NCBI RefSeq assembly: GCF_027853965.1
Contig: NZ_JAQGLB010000007.1
Coordinates: 124,001-188,000 of the forward strand
Source of the DNA: Saccharopolyspora indica
Lineage (GTDB): Bacteria > Actinomycetota > Actinomycetes > Mycobacteriales > Pseudonocardiaceae
Direction of reading: 5' to 3'
Length of the DNA stretch: 64,000 nucleotides
The position numbers and the translations under genes are program-made. Positions 8,333 to 17,442 of this stretch are shown in pieces (position 1 is the first letter of the stretch; each line of letters starts with the position of its first letter). Below the pieces are notes generated by a model. That model worked only from the letters and a program-made list of their open reading frames with translations, had not been told where the DNA came from and did not search any database.

Positions 8333-9574
8333 ATGAATGATGCCAGAGGAGATTCCGCCGCGCACCGCAGCGGGAGCGTCGCGTCTCCGGTGCGAGTCAT
8401 CGGCGCGACATCGGCGCGCCCGGTGCGGGAGAACGCGCTCGCCGAAGCCGTCGTCGACCTCGACGCCATCGCGCACAACACCGAGCTGATCGCTCGTGCC
8501 GCTGCCCCCGCCGCCGTCATGGCGGTGGTGAAGGCCGACGCCTTCGGGCACGGCATGGTGCCCGTGGCCCGCACGGCGCTGGCGCACGGCGCGAGCTGGT
8601 TGGGCGTCGCGACTTCCGCGGAGGCGCTTCAGCTGCGCGCAGCCGGTATCGGTGCACCCTTGCTGAGCTGGGTGCACAGCCCGCACGAGGACTTCCGGCC
8701 CGCGCTCCTGGCCGATGTCGACCTCTCGGTGTCCTCGGCGGAGGTGCTGGAGGCGATCTCCTGCTGCGCCGCGGAGCTCGGCGTGCGCGCGACGATCCAC
8801 CTCAAGGTCGACACCGGGCTGAGCCGCGGCGGGGCCGCGGAGCCGGACTGGCCCGCGCTGGTGCGGCGCGCCAGGTGGCTGGAGCGCAACTCGCTGGTGC
8901 GCGTCCGGGGCGTGTGGTCGCACCTGATCAGCGCGGACGATCCGGGTGGCGGGCACACCGCCGAGCAGGTCGAGCGCTTCGACGCCGCCGTCGCCGCGGC
9001 CCGGGCCGCGGGGCTCGATCCCGAGCTGCGCCACCTGGCCAACTCCGCGGCTGCGCTGGACGCGCCGCGCACCCACTACGACCTCGTCCGGCCCGGCATC
9101 GGCCTGTACGGGGTGGAACCGGTGGCCGGGAAGGTCTTCGGGCTCCGGACCGCGCTCACCCTCCGCGCGCGAACGATCCTGGTCAAGGAGGTTCCCGCCG
9201 GTACCGGTGTTTCGTACGGGCACGACTACGCGACGGCCCGGGACGGCAGGCTGGCGCTCGTGCCGCTCGGTTACGCCGACGGCGTGCCGCGGCAGGCCAG
9301 CGGCCGGGGCGAGGTGCGGATCCGCGGACGCCGGTACCCCATCGCCGGTCGCATCGCCATGGACCAGTTCGTGGTCGACCTCGGTCAGCACGCCGCGGAC
9401 GTCGGCGCGGAAGTGGTGGTGATCGGCGGGGACGGGCCCGCGGTCACCGAGTGGGCCCGGTGGGCGGGCACCCTCCCGCACGAGATCTACACCGGCATCG
9501 GCAGCCGGGTCGCCCGTCGCTACATCGGTGAACGCACCGCTCACCTGTCGTTTGGGGAAACTTGTGTCGCATGA
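8333..9574 (+). CDS. alr: Alanine racemase (PLP-dependent)
   Basis: 413 residues. The PLP-binding Lys67 lies in AVVKADAFGHG (most Alr proteins have Tyr in place of this Phe). HLKVDTGLSRGG, PGIGLYG near 254-260 and the second catalytic base Tyr295 in GVSYGHDY are present, as is MDQFVVDL. It interconverts L- and D-alanine for peptidoglycan. The 30 residues before the barrel are longer than usual and low in complexity. The 3' end overlaps the ligase gene by 11 bases, so the two are translationally coupled. Serine racemase activity as in VanT cannot be excluded from sequence. Confidence 0.92.
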   Translation: MNDARGDSAAHRSGSVASPVRVIGATSARPVRENALAEAVVDLDAIAHNTELIARAAAPAAVMAVVKADAFGHGMVPVARTALAHGASWLGVATSAEALQLRAAGIGAPLLSWVHSPHEDFRPALLADVDLSVSSAEVLEAISCCAAELGVRATIHLKVDTGLSRGGAAEPDWPALVRRARWLERNSLVRVRGVWSHLISADDPGGGHTAEQVERFDAAVAAARAAGLDPELRHLANSAAALDAPRTHYDLVRPGIGLYGVEPVAGKVFGLRTALTLRARTILVKEVPAGTGVSYGHDYATARDGRLALVPLGYADGVPRQASGRGEVRIRGRRYPIAGRIAMDQFVVDLGQHAADVGAEVVVIGGDGPAVTEWARWAGTLPHEIYTGIGSRVARRYIGERTAHLSFGETCVA

Positions 9575-10676
9575 GGGAAACGTCCGGGTGGCCGTCGTGT
9601 TCGGCGGCAGGAGCAACGAGCACGACGTGTCCTGCGGGTCGGCCGCCAGCGTGCTGGCCCACCTGGACCGGCGGCGCTACGACGTCGTCCCGGTCAAGAT
9701 CGAACCCGACGGTTCGTGGATCGTCGGGAAGGACGACCCGGGCCTGTTCACGGCGGCCGATCACCGCGCGCGCTCGTTCCTGGTCGACGACTTCGCGCGG
9801 GTCCACGGCGGAGGAGCGCAGGCGCTCAGCGGAATTCCGCGCGCGCTGGAGCAGATCCAGGACTGCGACGTGATCTTCCCGGCGCTGCACGGCCCGTACG
9901 GGGAGGACGGGACGCTCCAGGCGATGCTGCACATGTGCGGCATCCCCTTCGTCGGCAACCACGTGCTGGCCAGCGCCGTCGGGATGGACAAGGAGTACGC
10001 GAAGAAGCTGCTGGCGGCCGCGGGCCTGGCCGTGGCCGACGGCGTCGTCCTGCGCGATGAGCGGGATCGCCTGCCCGCCGCCGACGAGGAACGCCTCGGC
10101 CTGCCGGTCTACGTCAAACCGGCGCGCTCCGGATCCAGCGTCGGGGTCTCGCGCGTGGACACCTGGGAGGCGCTGCCCGCAGCCATCGCGGACGCGGCCC
10201 GCAGCGATCGGAAGGTCCTCGTCGAGGCAGCCCTGACCGGCCGGGAGATCGACGTCGGGGTGCTCGAACGGCCGGACGGATCGATCGAGGTCAGCCCGCC
10301 GCTGGAGATCCGGCTCGCCCCGCACCAGCGGTTGTTCGACCACGACGCCAAGTACACCGACTCCGGCACCACCTTCGAGGTGCCCGCGCGCTTGGACCCG
10401 GAGATCACCGAGCACCTCCGCGAGCTGTCGCTGCGCGCGTTCGCCGCGCTGGAGTGCTCCGGGCTGCTGCGCGTCGACTTCTTCGTGGCCGACGACGGCA
10501 CGGCGACGATCAACGAGGTCAACACCTTCCCCGGTTTCACGTCGAGCTCGCAGTACCCGCGGATGTGGCAGGCCGTCGGCCTGGGATACGCCGAGCTGCT
10601 GGACGTGCTGATCGAGACGGCCCTGCGACGAGCGGGGCGGCGCAGCACCAGCGCCCTCGCCGCCAACCCGAGCTGA
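9564..10676 (+). CDS. ddl: D-alanine-D-alanine ligase (ATP-grasp)
   Basis: 370 residues from GTG 9564, preceded by GGGGAAA and overlapping the alr stop. N-terminal VAVVFGGRSNEHDVSC, the serine-loop element KPARSGSSVGVSRV, and NEVNTFPGFTSSS near the C-terminus are diagnostic of Ddl. The omega-loop reads DHDAKYTDSG with Lys263-Tyr264. The Tyr is typical of D-Ala-D-Ala ligases, whereas D-Ala-D-lactate and many D-Ala-D-Ser ligases differ there. It therefore probably makes ordinary D-Ala-D-Ala. It sits in an operon with alr and a membrane acyltransferase. A further in-frame GTG at 9528 is possible but unsupported. Confidence 0.92.
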   Translation: MSHEGNVRVAVVFGGRSNEHDVSCGSAASVLAHLDRRRYDVVPVKIEPDGSWIVGKDDPGLFTAADHRARSFLVDDFARVHGGGAQALSGIPRALEQIQDCDVIFPALHGPYGEDGTLQAMLHMCGIPFVGNHVLASAVGMDKEYAKKLLAAAGLAVADGVVLRDERDRLPAADEERLGLPVYVKPARSGSSVGVSRVDTWEALPAAIADAARSDRKVLVEAALTGREIDVGVLERPDGSIEVSPPLEIRLAPHQRLFDHDAKYTDSGTTFEVPARLDPEITEHLRELSLRAFAALECSGLLRVDFFVADDGTATINEVNTFPGFTSSSQYPRMWQAVGLGYAELLDVLIETALRRAGRRSTSALAANPS

Positions 10677-10725
10677 TTGTCCGATGTGGACGATCTCCGG
10701 CACGCACGTCACGGGGTGATTTCCG

Positions 10726-11862
10726 TTGCGCAGAACGGCTGATCAGCAGAGCACGGTGCGCCTCCGCTTCACCGGAGACCTCCGCGACCACGCCGCCGCA
10801 CCGGAACGGCACGCGTGGGCGGACGTCGCCAAGGGCGCGTGCATCGTGCTCGTCGTGCTGTGGCACGTGATCATGAAGCACTACCTGCAGGTCGACTGGC
10901 GCATCTCACTGCCCTTCCCCGGCATCTGGGGCACCTTGGGCGAGCAGCTCCTGCCGCTGCGGATGCCGCTGTTCTTCGCGATATCGGGCCTCTTCGCGGC
11001 TCGGGCGGTGGCGCGGCCGTGGCGGGTCCTCGGCCGCACGAAGCTGGCCAAGTTCTACTACCTCTACGTGGTGTGGCTGGTCGTCCACACCGCGCTGCTC
11101 TCGCTGGTGCCGGATTTCGACACCGCGCGCGCCACCGGGCCCCACGAGTTCTTCCGGCAGCTCACGATCGACCCGTCGAACCTGTGGTACCTCTACGCGC
11201 TGGCCCTCTACTTCGCGGTGGCCAAGCTGACCCGCCGGGTCCCCGCGCCCGTCGTGCTGGTGGCGGCGTTCGCGCTGTCCGCCGCGGCCTCCGCCGAACT
11301 GATCCCGCTGCCGGGCGACCGCGAGGGCGTCTACCAGAACCTGGTCTTCTTCCTGGCCGGACTGCACGGCAAACCGATCGTCGAGCGGGTGGCCGCCACG
11401 GCCGGCTGGCTGCGGTTCTTCGCCATCGCCGTGCCCTACCTGGGCGTGCTCGCGCTGATCCAGCACTTCGACGCCAAGACCTGGTTCGGGCTGTGGCCTG
11501 CCGCCAGCTTCATCGCCGTGTTCCTCGGGGTGACCGCAGCAGGCCTGGTCACGCGCTGGTCGGCGCTGACCGGGGCGCTCGCCGGCCTCGGTCGGCGGAC
11601 ACTGCCGATCTACGTCGTGCACATGCCGCTGCTGGCCCTGCTCCACCTGGCTCTCGTCGACGTGCTCTCCCGCGCCGATCCCACCGCGCAGACGGTGCTG
11701 GCCACCATCGAACCCGCCGTGCTGACCGCCGTGGTCGTGGCGCTCTGCCTGCTGATCCACCGGTTCCTGCCCACCAAGTGGATCTTCGACCTGCCTGCTC
11801 CCGCTAAGCCCAGCCCGCTTCCACCGACCGGCGGCAGTCGTCCGGGTCGTCGCCCGCGCTGA
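10726..11862 (+). CDS. Membrane acyltransferase (acyltransferase-3/OafA type)
   Basis: 378 residues from TTG 10726 after ACGGGGTGAT. About ten membrane segments are visible. The N-terminal signature RHAWADVAKGACIVLVVLWH, with a His at the end of the first helix, is characteristic of acyltransferase-3 proteins that move acyl groups onto extracytoplasmic sugars. The C-terminus is Pro/Arg rich. It follows ddl by 49 bases in the same direction. In enterococcal VanT this kind of domain is fused to a racemase; here it is separate. The last 59 bases overlap the convergent TetR gene. Confidence 0.82.
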   Translation: MRRTADQQSTVRLRFTGDLRDHAAAPERHAWADVAKGACIVLVVLWHVIMKHYLQVDWRISLPFPGIWGTLGEQLLPLRMPLFFAISGLFAARAVARPWRVLGRTKLAKFYYLYVVWLVVHTALLSLVPDFDTARATGPHEFFRQLTIDPSNLWYLYALALYFAVAKLTRRVPAPVVLVAAFALSAAASAELIPLPGDREGVYQNLVFFLAGLHGKPIVERVAATAGWLRFFAIAVPYLGVLALIQHFDAKTWFGLWPAASFIAVFLGVTAAGLVTRWSALTGALAGLGRRTLPIYVVHMPLLALLHLALVDVLSRADPTAQTVLATIEPAVLTAVVVALCLLIHRFLPTKWIFDLPAPAKPSPLPPTGGSRPGRRPR

Positions 11863-12406
11863 CGAACAGCGCGGTCAGCATGGGCACCGCGTTGGCGAGC
11901 GCCTGCTGCGGCAGCGGGCCGGTGGTGACCAGCGAGGCGAGCCCGTGGCCGATCGCCCAGCCCTGGATCGCCAGCCGCAGCGGATCGACGTCGTCCCGGA
12001 AGCGGCCGATCTCCTTGGCCCGATCCGCGGCGCGGACGAGGCTGTGCAGGGTTTCGTCGGCGGCGTCGGCGTCTTCGAGCTCGAAACCCGCGTCGAACAT
12101 GACCCGGTACAGGTCGGGGCTCGCCACCGCGTTGGCCGCGTAGGCGGCGCCCAGCGCGGCGAGGTCGCGCACCGGGTCCGAGGTCGTCGGGACCTCGGAG
12201 AGCTTGGCCGCGAGGCGCGTGAAGCCCTCCTGCCGCAACGACTTCCACAGGCCGTCCATGCCGCCGAAGTAGGTGTAGACGGCCATCGTCGACACCCCGG
12301 TGCCCTCGACCAGCGCGCGGAGCGTGACCGGCTGCCGGGTCCGGAGCATGTGCGCGGCCCGCTCCAGCAGCCGGGCGCGAACCTCGGGATCTTTCGCCCT
12401 CGCCAT
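11804..12406 (-). CDS. TetR-family transcriptional regulator
   Basis: 200 residues. The N-terminal helix-turn-helix runs through LVEGTGVSTMAVYTYFGGMDGL (about 33-54), followed by a helical ligand domain with a C-terminal WAIGHGLASLVTTG motif of the WHG type. It is divergent from a RidA gene with only 60 bases between starts, so control of that pair is likely. The 3' end overlaps the acyltransferase 3' end tail to tail. Ligand unknown. Confidence 0.88.
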   Translation of the reverse strand: MARAKDPEVRARLLERAAHMLRTRQPVTLRALVEGTGVSTMAVYTYFGGMDGLWKSLRQEGFTRLAAKLSEVPTTSDPVRDLAALGAAYAANAVASPDLYRVMFDAGFELEDADAADETLHSLVRAADRAKEIGRFRDDVDPLRLAIQGWAIGHGLASLVTTGPLPQQALANAVPMLTALFVSAGDDPDDCRRSVEAGWA

Positions 12407-12418
12407 GGCATCAGATTA

Positions 12419-12433
12419 CATAACATCGCTATG
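12419..12433. promoter_or_regulatory. Possible operator between TetR and RidA genes
   Basis: CATA (12419-12422) and TATG (12430-12433) form a short inverted repeat in the A/T-rich centre of the 60-base divergent gap. The arms are only four bases, so this is tentative. Confidence 0.3.
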
Positions 12434-12466
12434 CTTCCGCCGTTCGCATCTCCCGAGGAGGAATCC

Positions 12467-12874
12467 GTGTCCGTGGAACTGGTCAACCCCGACTGCCTGC
12501 CGAAGCCCGAGGCGTACCGCCAGCTGTCCATCGCCAGCGGGTCGAAGCTCGTCTTCCTCGCCGGGCAGGTCGCCCGCGACGCCGACGGCACGCCGGTCGG
12601 CGGCGGCGACCTCGCCGCGCAGGTCGAGCAGTGCTACCTCAACATCGGCCGGGCGCTGACCGAGATCGGCGCGTCCTTCGACGACGTCGCGAAGCTGACC
12701 GTCTACGTCGTCGACTGGGCGCCCGAGAAGATGCCGCTGCTGGGCGAGGGCGTCGGCCGGGCGGCCGCGAAGCTCGGCATCGACCCGGTCAAGCCGATCA
12801 CCCTGCTCGGCGTCGCGGCGCTGGGCGAGCCGGACCTGCTGGTCGAGGTCGAGGCCACCGCGGTCGTCGAGTAG
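12467..12874 (+). CDS. RidA-family (YjgF/YER057c/UK114) protein
   Basis: 135 residues from GTG 12467, with CGAGGAGGAA just upstream. QLSIASGSKLVFLAGQVARD, VEQCYLNIGRALTEIGASFDDVAKLTVY and the C-terminal VEVEATAVVE are the family pattern. RidA proteins form trimers and hydrolyse reactive enamine/imine intermediates from PLP enzymes. The canonical active-site Arg (R-x-C-V-x-V) is not seen; the matching region reads KPITLLGVAALGEPDLLVEV. This may therefore be a non-deaminase subgroup member. It is divergent from TetR, and its stop abuts the convergent LysR stop. Confidence 0.85.
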   Translation: MSVELVNPDCLPKPEAYRQLSIASGSKLVFLAGQVARDADGTPVGGGDLAAQVEQCYLNIGRALTEIGASFDDVAKLTVYVVDWAPEKMPLLGEGVGRAAAKLGIDPVKPITLLGVAALGEPDLLVEVEATAVVE

Positions 12875-13774
12875 CTACCGGCTGGTGACGGTCTCGGCCT
12901 CGGCCACCAGGGCGTCGAGGACGAGTTGGACGGCCGGGCGTTCGGTGGCCCCGCGCCGGGCGACGACCTCGATGTTGCGGCCCGCTCGGACACCGCTGAG
13001 CGGGCGCAGCGCCACCGTGCGGAGGTTCGCCGAGTACCGGGGCAGCAGCGCGACGCCGAACCCGTCGGCGACCAGCACTTCGGTGATCCTGAAGTCGTTG
13101 ATGCGCTGCACGACCTTCGGCCGCACGCCGGTGCGGACGGCCAGCGAGCGCAGCACGTCGTCCACCGGGAACCCGACGTCCACGCTCAGCCACGGCTCCC
13201 CCACCAGCTCGGCGGGTTCGACGCGCTCCTTCGCGGCCAGCGGATGGCCGAGCGGGAGCGCGACGTCCAGCGGTTCGCGCAGCAGCGGCGTGATCGTCGT
13301 GCGCTCGCCGTCGAACGGCGGCGCCTGGTCGTCCCGGTGCGCGACCACCAGGTCGAAGTCCGCGGTCAGCCCCGGGACCTCCACCGGCGTCATGTCGACG
13401 TCGCGGCACTCCAGCCGCACCTTGGGGTGCGCGCTCATCCGCCGCAGCAGGCCGGAGAGCAGCAGGAACGCGCCGGACGGGAAGATCGCCACCCGCACGA
13501 CGCCCCGCGGTGTCGACCGGTAGCTGTCCAGCTCCGCCTCGGCGCGGTCCAGCGCTGCCAGCACCTCGTCCGCTCTCGCGGCCAGGCTCCAGCCGGCATC
13601 GGTGAGCCGCAGCCCGCGCCCGGCGGGCTCGGTCAGCTGGACGCCGACCTCGGCCTGCAGCGCCCGGATCTGCTGCGAGACGGCGGACGGCGTGTAGGAG
13701 AGGGCCCTGGCGACAGCGGTGACGGTCCCCCGGTCGGCCAGCTCCCGCAAGAGCCGCAACCTCCGAACGTCCAT
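12875..13774 (-). CDS. LysR-family transcriptional regulator
   Basis: 299 residues. The N-terminal winged helix is MDVRRLRLLRELADRGTV followed by YTPSAVSQQIRALQAEVG. A periplasmic-binding-protein-like effector domain extends from about 90 to the end. It belongs to the ArgP/IciA-like half of the family by its overall pattern (modest confidence). It is divergent from the EamA transporter, which is its most likely target, and its stop codon directly abuts that of RidA. Confidence 0.88.
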   Translation of the reverse strand: MDVRRLRLLRELADRGTVTAVARALSYTPSAVSQQIRALQAEVGVQLTEPAGRGLRLTDAGWSLAARADEVLAALDRAEAELDSYRSTPRGVVRVAIFPSGAFLLLSGLLRRMSAHPKVRLECRDVDMTPVEVPGLTADFDLVVAHRDDQAPPFDGERTTITPLLREPLDVALPLGHPLAAKERVEPAELVGEPWLSVDVGFPVDDVLRSLAVRTGVRPKVVQRINDFRITEVLVADGFGVALLPRYSANLRTVALRPLSGVRAGRNIEVVARRGATERPAVQLVLDALVAEAETVTSR

Positions 13775-13908
13775 GGCGGAAGGCTACGCGGGGAAGGTGT
13801 GCAGGATCGACCCTGGTCAGGACCGCGAGCGCGGTCAGTCGCGCCTGCGGCCGACCGGATCGCCGTCCCGGATGCTGGATGTCCATGAAGGACTTCTGCA
13901 CGCTTGGT

Positions 13909-13922
13909 GCAATTAGTGTTGC
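13909..13922. promoter_or_regulatory. Candidate LysR operator
   Basis: GCAA (13909-13912) and TTGC (13919-13922) form an inverted repeat with a six-base gap in the A/T-rich part of the LysR/EamA intergenic region, 36 bases before the EamA start. Confidence 0.35.
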
Positions 13923-13957
13923 TTGTTCTTCACAGTTGGGCGGCGCAAGCTTGGTGC

Positions 13958-14860
13958 GTGAATCCCCGAGATCGTTCGCTGGCCGTGCTCGTCGCCGTGC
14001 TGTGGGGCGCCAACTTCATCGCCCTCGACTTCGGGCTCGGCCACTTCCCGCCGTTCTTCTTCGCCGCGCTGCGCTTCGCCGTGCTGCTGCCGGTGCTGTT
14101 CTTCGTGCCGCGGCCGGACGTGCCGTGGAAGTGGCTGCTCGGCTACGGGCTCTTCTTCGGCGCCATGCAGTTCGCGTTCCTGTTCGTGGCGATGAACATG
14201 GGGATGCCGACCGGTCTGGCCTCGCTGGTGCAGCAGGCCTCCGCACCGTTCACCGTGGCGCTCGGGGCGCTGCTGCTGCGGGAGCGGATCACGCCGCTGC
14301 AGATCATCGGCATCCTCACCGCGGTGCTCGGGATGGTGGTGATCGGCTGGAACCGCGCGCAGAGCGCCGCCCTGCTGCCGATGCTGATCACCTTGTGCGG
14401 CGCCTTCTCGTGGGCGCTGGGCAACCTGTGCGCGCGGAAGGCCAACCCGCCGAACCCGCTGCACCTGACGCTGTGGATCGCGATCGTGCCGCCGCTGCCG
14501 ATGTTCGCGATGTCGGCCGCCTTCGAAGGGCCGACGGCCGGGTTGCAGGCGCTGACGACGGTCTTCGACTCGACCACCGGCTGGTACGCGCTCGCCGGGC
14601 TCGCCTACACCTCGCTGCTGGCGACGGTCATCGGCTCCGGGCTGTGGACGACGCTGATGGGCCGCTACCCGGCGAGCCGGGTGGCACCGTTCTCGCTGCT
14701 GGTGCCCGTCGTCGGGTTCACCACCGCGTGGCTGGTCCTGGGCGAGCACCCGCACCCGGTCGAGCTCGCCGCGGGCGCGGTGGTCGTCACCGGAGTCCTG
14801 CTCGGCAGCCTGAACCTCAAGAAGCGCCGAGCCCCGGAACCAGCCCTCGAACGGGTGTAG
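13958..14860 (+). CDS. EamA/DMT-family transporter
   Basis: 300 residues with ten hydrophobic segments in two repeats, the drug/metabolite transporter layout. Marks are LVAVLWGANFIALDFGL at the N-terminus, the G-LASLVQQASAPFTVALGALLLRE half-repeat, and its second-half equivalent around RVAPFSLLVPVVG. The C-terminus is basic. GTG 13958 is chosen because it gives the standard VNPRDRSLAVLVAVLWG start; earlier in-frame starts lack family similarity. It probably exports an amino acid or metabolite under the divergent LysR regulator (inference). Confidence 0.85.
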   Translation: MNPRDRSLAVLVAVLWGANFIALDFGLGHFPPFFFAALRFAVLLPVLFFVPRPDVPWKWLLGYGLFFGAMQFAFLFVAMNMGMPTGLASLVQQASAPFTVALGALLLRERITPLQIIGILTAVLGMVVIGWNRAQSAALLPMLITLCGAFSWALGNLCARKANPPNPLHLTLWIAIVPPLPMFAMSAAFEGPTAGLQALTTVFDSTTGWYALAGLAYTSLLATVIGSGLWTTLMGRYPASRVAPFSLLVPVVGFTTAWLVLGEHPHPVELAAGAVVVTGVLLGSLNLKKRRAPEPALERV

Positions 14861-14863
14861 GTC

Positions 14864-14956
14864 AGAGCCTGTCAAATGGCCGGTCTGCGTGGCGGTGCGG
14901 GTGGCGGAACCTGAGTGCTTCCCTGGACTGCGGGTGCCCCTCCTGATGTATGACCA
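14864..14956 (+). repeat. Dispersed repeat, copy 1
   Basis: About 93 bases from AGAGCCTGTC to TGTATGACCA. It is nearly identical to 22511-22602; over the last 65 bases I count one mismatch. It sits four bases after the EamA stop. A third, partial and inverted copy lies at 34069-34104. Confidence 0.85.
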
Positions 14957-15029
14957 ATACACGGCGGAGGGGCCGTCCTCGCCAGGAAACCACTCAGAAC
15001 CCGCGGCGGTGCAAGCTGCATACCCACTC

Positions 15030-15081
15030 CAAGCGGCTTCGCCGCTTATAAGGCGCGGACGGCTACGCCGACAGTGCCCTC
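15030..15081. repeat. Small palindrome and GC-rich motif
   Basis: AAGCGGC-TTC-GCCGCTT at 15030-15047 followed by a GGCGCGGACGGCTACGCCGA motif. The first half recurs in the arms at 51155-51201 and the second half, with four differences, at 27430-27462, so these look like common intergenic parts of this genome. Confidence 0.5.
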
Positions 15082-15262
15082 AGCCTCGACGGGCGCCGCT
15101 GCGCTCGAAGTCCGGGTTGCAGACGTGGATGCCGTTGCCCTCCGGGCAGTCGTAGGACACCAGCGCGCGGCCGGACTCGGCCACCAGGCGATCCGCTGTC
15201 GCGGCCACCAAGATCGCCCGATGGTCGCAAGCCGTGCACCGCTGCGCGCTGCTGTACCTCAC
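15080..15262 (-). CDS. Small Cys-rich (zinc-ribbon-like) protein
   Basis: 60 residues from GTG 15262, with GGGAGG upstream; a further GTG at 15280 is possible. An N-terminal C-T-A-C pair and a C-terminal YDCPEGNGIHVCNP give four Cys and a His, the pattern of a small treble-clef or zinc-ribbon protein like those common in actinobacteria with C-P-x-G-x-G-x-H-V tails. Function unknown. It lies alone between the dpp operon end and the repeat region. Confidence 0.6.
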   Translation of the reverse strand: MRYSSAQRCTACDHRAILVAATADRLVAESGRALVSYDCPEGNGIHVCNPDFERSGARRG

Positions 15263-15331
15263 CCGTAACCTCCCGTTCACGCCTGACCGATCATCCTATG
15301 TGGACAGGATCGGCCGCGGGGCCGGAACGGG

Positions 15332-16438
15332 TCAACTCGCCGGGCTGATGCCCAGGTCGCCGAAGTCCGCCGGGTCGACCGCCTCGGCGACCACCTCGTG
15401 CGGCTGCAAGCTGCCGTCGCGGATCTCCTCGGCGTAGTGGCAGGCCACCCGGTGGCCGGGCTTCAGCTCGCGCAGCGCGGGCCGCTCGGTGTCGCAGCGG
15501 TCGGGCTGGCGCCACGGGCAGCGGGTGTGGAAGCGGCAGCCCGCGGGCGGGTTGGCGGGCGAGGGCAGGTCGCCGGAGAGCAGGATCTGCTCGCGCTCGT
15601 CCTCCACCGTCGGGTCCGGCACCGGCACCGCCGACAGCAGCGCCTTCGAGTACGGGTGCAGCGGCTCCGCGTAGAGGTCGTCCGATGTGGACTCCTCCAC
15701 GATGCCGCCCAGGTACATCACGCCGACCCGGTCGGCGATGTGCCGCACCACCGCCAGGTCGTGCGCGATCACCAGGTAGGTCAGGCCGAACTCGGCCTGC
15801 AGGTCCTCCAGCAGGTTCACCACCTGCGCCTGCACCGAGACGTCCAGCGCGGACACCGGCTCGTCGGCCACCACCAGCTCCGGCCCCACCGACAGCGCGC
15901 GGGCGATGCCGATGCGCTGCCGCTGGCCGCCGGAGAACTCGTGCGGGTACTTGCGCAGCGAGGTCGTCGGCAGGCCCACCGCGGAGAGCAGCTCGCGCAG
16001 CCGCTTGTCGGTGGCCTCCCGGTCGGTGCCCATGCCGTGCGCGCGCATGCCCTCGACCAGCAGCGACTGCACCGACTGCCGCGGATCCAGCGAGGACAGC
16101 GGGTCCTGGAAGACCATCTGCATCCGGCGGCGCATCCGGCGCAGCGGCTCGCCCTTCATCCCGGACAGGTCGACGCCGTCGAACACCACCTTGCCGCCGG
16201 TCGGCTTCTCCAGCCGCAGCACCGCGCGCCCGAGCGTCGACTTGCCGCAGCCGGACTCCCCGACCAGGCCGTAGGTCTCACCGCGCCGGATGCGCAGCGA
16301 CACCCCGTCCACGGCGTAGACGTGCCCGACCGTGCGGTCCAGCACCACGCCGCGCTTGATCGGGAAGTGCACCGCGACGTCCTCGACGTCGACCAGCACG
16401 TCCTGGGAATCCCCGGCGGTGTCCAGGATTTCTGTCAT
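15332..16438 (-). CDS. dppF: Oligopeptide ABC transporter ATPase (DppF type)
   Basis: 368 residues. Walker [11 protein letters not shown]-loop [11 protein letters not shown], signature [13 protein letters not shown], Walker [13 protein letters not shown] and the H-loop IAHDLAVV are intact. The C-terminal oligo/dipeptide domain has the [12 protein letters not shown] motif found in OppF/DppF. Together with DppD it powers uptake through DppBC. Its start overlaps the dppD stop by four bases (ATGA), so it is the last gene of the five-gene operon. Confidence 0.93.
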   Translation of the reverse strand: MTEILDTAGDSQDVLVDVEDVAVHFPIKRGVVLDRTVGHVYAVDGVSLRIRRGETYGLVGESGCGKSTLGRAVLRLEKPTGGKVVFDGVDLSGMKGEPLRRMRRRMQMVFQDPLSSLDPRQSVQSLLVEGMRAHGMGTDREATDKRLRELLSAVGLPTTSLRKYPHEFSGGQRQRIGIARALSVGPELVVADEPVSALDVSVQAQVVNLLEDLQAEFGLTYLVIAHDLAVVRHIADRVGVMYLGGIVEESTSDDLYAEPLHPYSKALLSAVPVPDPTVEDEREQILLSGDLPSPANPPAGCRFHTRCPWRQPDRCDTERPALRELKPGHRVACHYAEEIRDGSLQPHEVVAEAVDPADFGDLGISPAS

Positions 16439-17430
16439 GACGCCTCCACCGGGGTCTGTGCTTCGCGCACCGGGTTGTGGCAGCGCAGCAGGCGCGCGCC
16501 GACGTCGATGCTCACGTCCGGGGTCTGCTGCTCGCAGACCTCCAGGGAGTTCGGGCAGCGCGGGCAGAACGCGCAGCCCGCGTCCCACGGGATGTTGTCG
16601 CTGACCGAGCCCTTGATCGGCGACAACCGCTGGCCGCGCGGGGCGTCCAGGCGCGGGATGGAGGCCAGCAGCCCGGCGGTGTACGGGTGCCGCGGGCGCG
16701 CGAACAGCTCGTGCCGCGCGGCGCGCTCCACCACCCGGCCCGCGTAGAGCACGTTCACCTCGTCGCAGAGGCCGGCCACCACGCCCAGGTCGTGCGTGAT
16801 CATGATCAGCGCGGTCTCGGTCTCGGCCACCAGCTCCGAGAGCAGCCGCAGGATCTGCGCCTGGATCGTCACGTCCAGCGCGGTGGTCGGCTCGTCGGCG
16901 ATCAGCAGCCGCGGCTTGCAGGCCAGCGCCATCGCGATCAGCGCGCGCTGGCGCATCCCGCCGGAGAGCTGGTGCGGGTACTCGTTGAGCCGCCGCCGCG
17001 GGTCCGGGATGCCCACCCGGCGCAGCAGGTCCTCGGCCTCCGGCATCGCTTCCTTGCGCGAGAGGCCGCGGTGCCGCTCGATGACCTCCGAGACCTGCAG
17101 CCCGATCGACACCACCGGGTTCAGCGAGGTCAGCGGGTCCTGGAACACCATGCTCAGGTCGCTGCCGCGGCGCTGGTCGAGCTCCCGGCGGGACAGCGAG
17201 AGCAGGTCGGTGCCGTCGAAGCGCACCGAGCCGGAGACCTCCGCGCCGCGGGTCGGCAGCAGGCCCATGATCGCCAGCGAGGTGACCGACTTCCCGCAGC
17301 CGGACTCGCCGACCAGGCCGACGGTGCGGCCGGGTTCGACGTCGAAGGAGATGCCGTCCACGGCGGTCACCGGCGGCTCGCCCTTGCGGGCGAAGACGAC
17401 CGAGAGGTCGCGGACTTCCAGCAGTGCCAT
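16435..17430 (-). CDS. dppD: Oligopeptide ABC transporter ATPase (DppD type)
   Basis: 331 residues. Walker [21 protein letters not shown], signature [12 protein letters not shown], Walker [13 protein letters not shown] and H-loop ITHDLGVV are all present. The C-terminal domain has [16 protein letters not shown], the Cys-containing motif of OppD/DppD, some members of which carry an iron-sulfur cluster. It lies 12 bases downstream of dppC. Confidence 0.93.
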   Translation of the reverse strand: MALLEVRDLSVVFARKGEPPVTAVDGISFDVEPGRTVGLVGESGCGKSVTSLAIMGLLPTRGAEVSGSVRFDGTDLLSLSRRELDQRRGSDLSMVFQDPLTSLNPVVSIGLQVSEVIERHRGLSRKEAMPEAEDLLRRVGIPDPRRRLNEYPHQLSGGMRQRALIAMALACKPRLLIADEPTTALDVTIQAQILRLLSELVAETETALIMITHDLGVVAGLCDEVNVLYAGRVVERAARHELFARPRHPYTAGLLASIPRLDAPRGQRLSPIKGSVSDNIPWDAGCAFCPRCPNSLEVCEQQTPDVSIDVGARLLRCHNPVREAQTPVEAS

Positions 17431-17442
17431 GATTTTCCTCCG

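Noticed and set aside
10346-10360. D-Ala-D-Ser specificity for the ligase by analogy to VanC/VanG operons
   Set aside because: The omega-loop keeps AKY as in D-Ala-D-Ala ligases; context alone does not establish D-Ser use.
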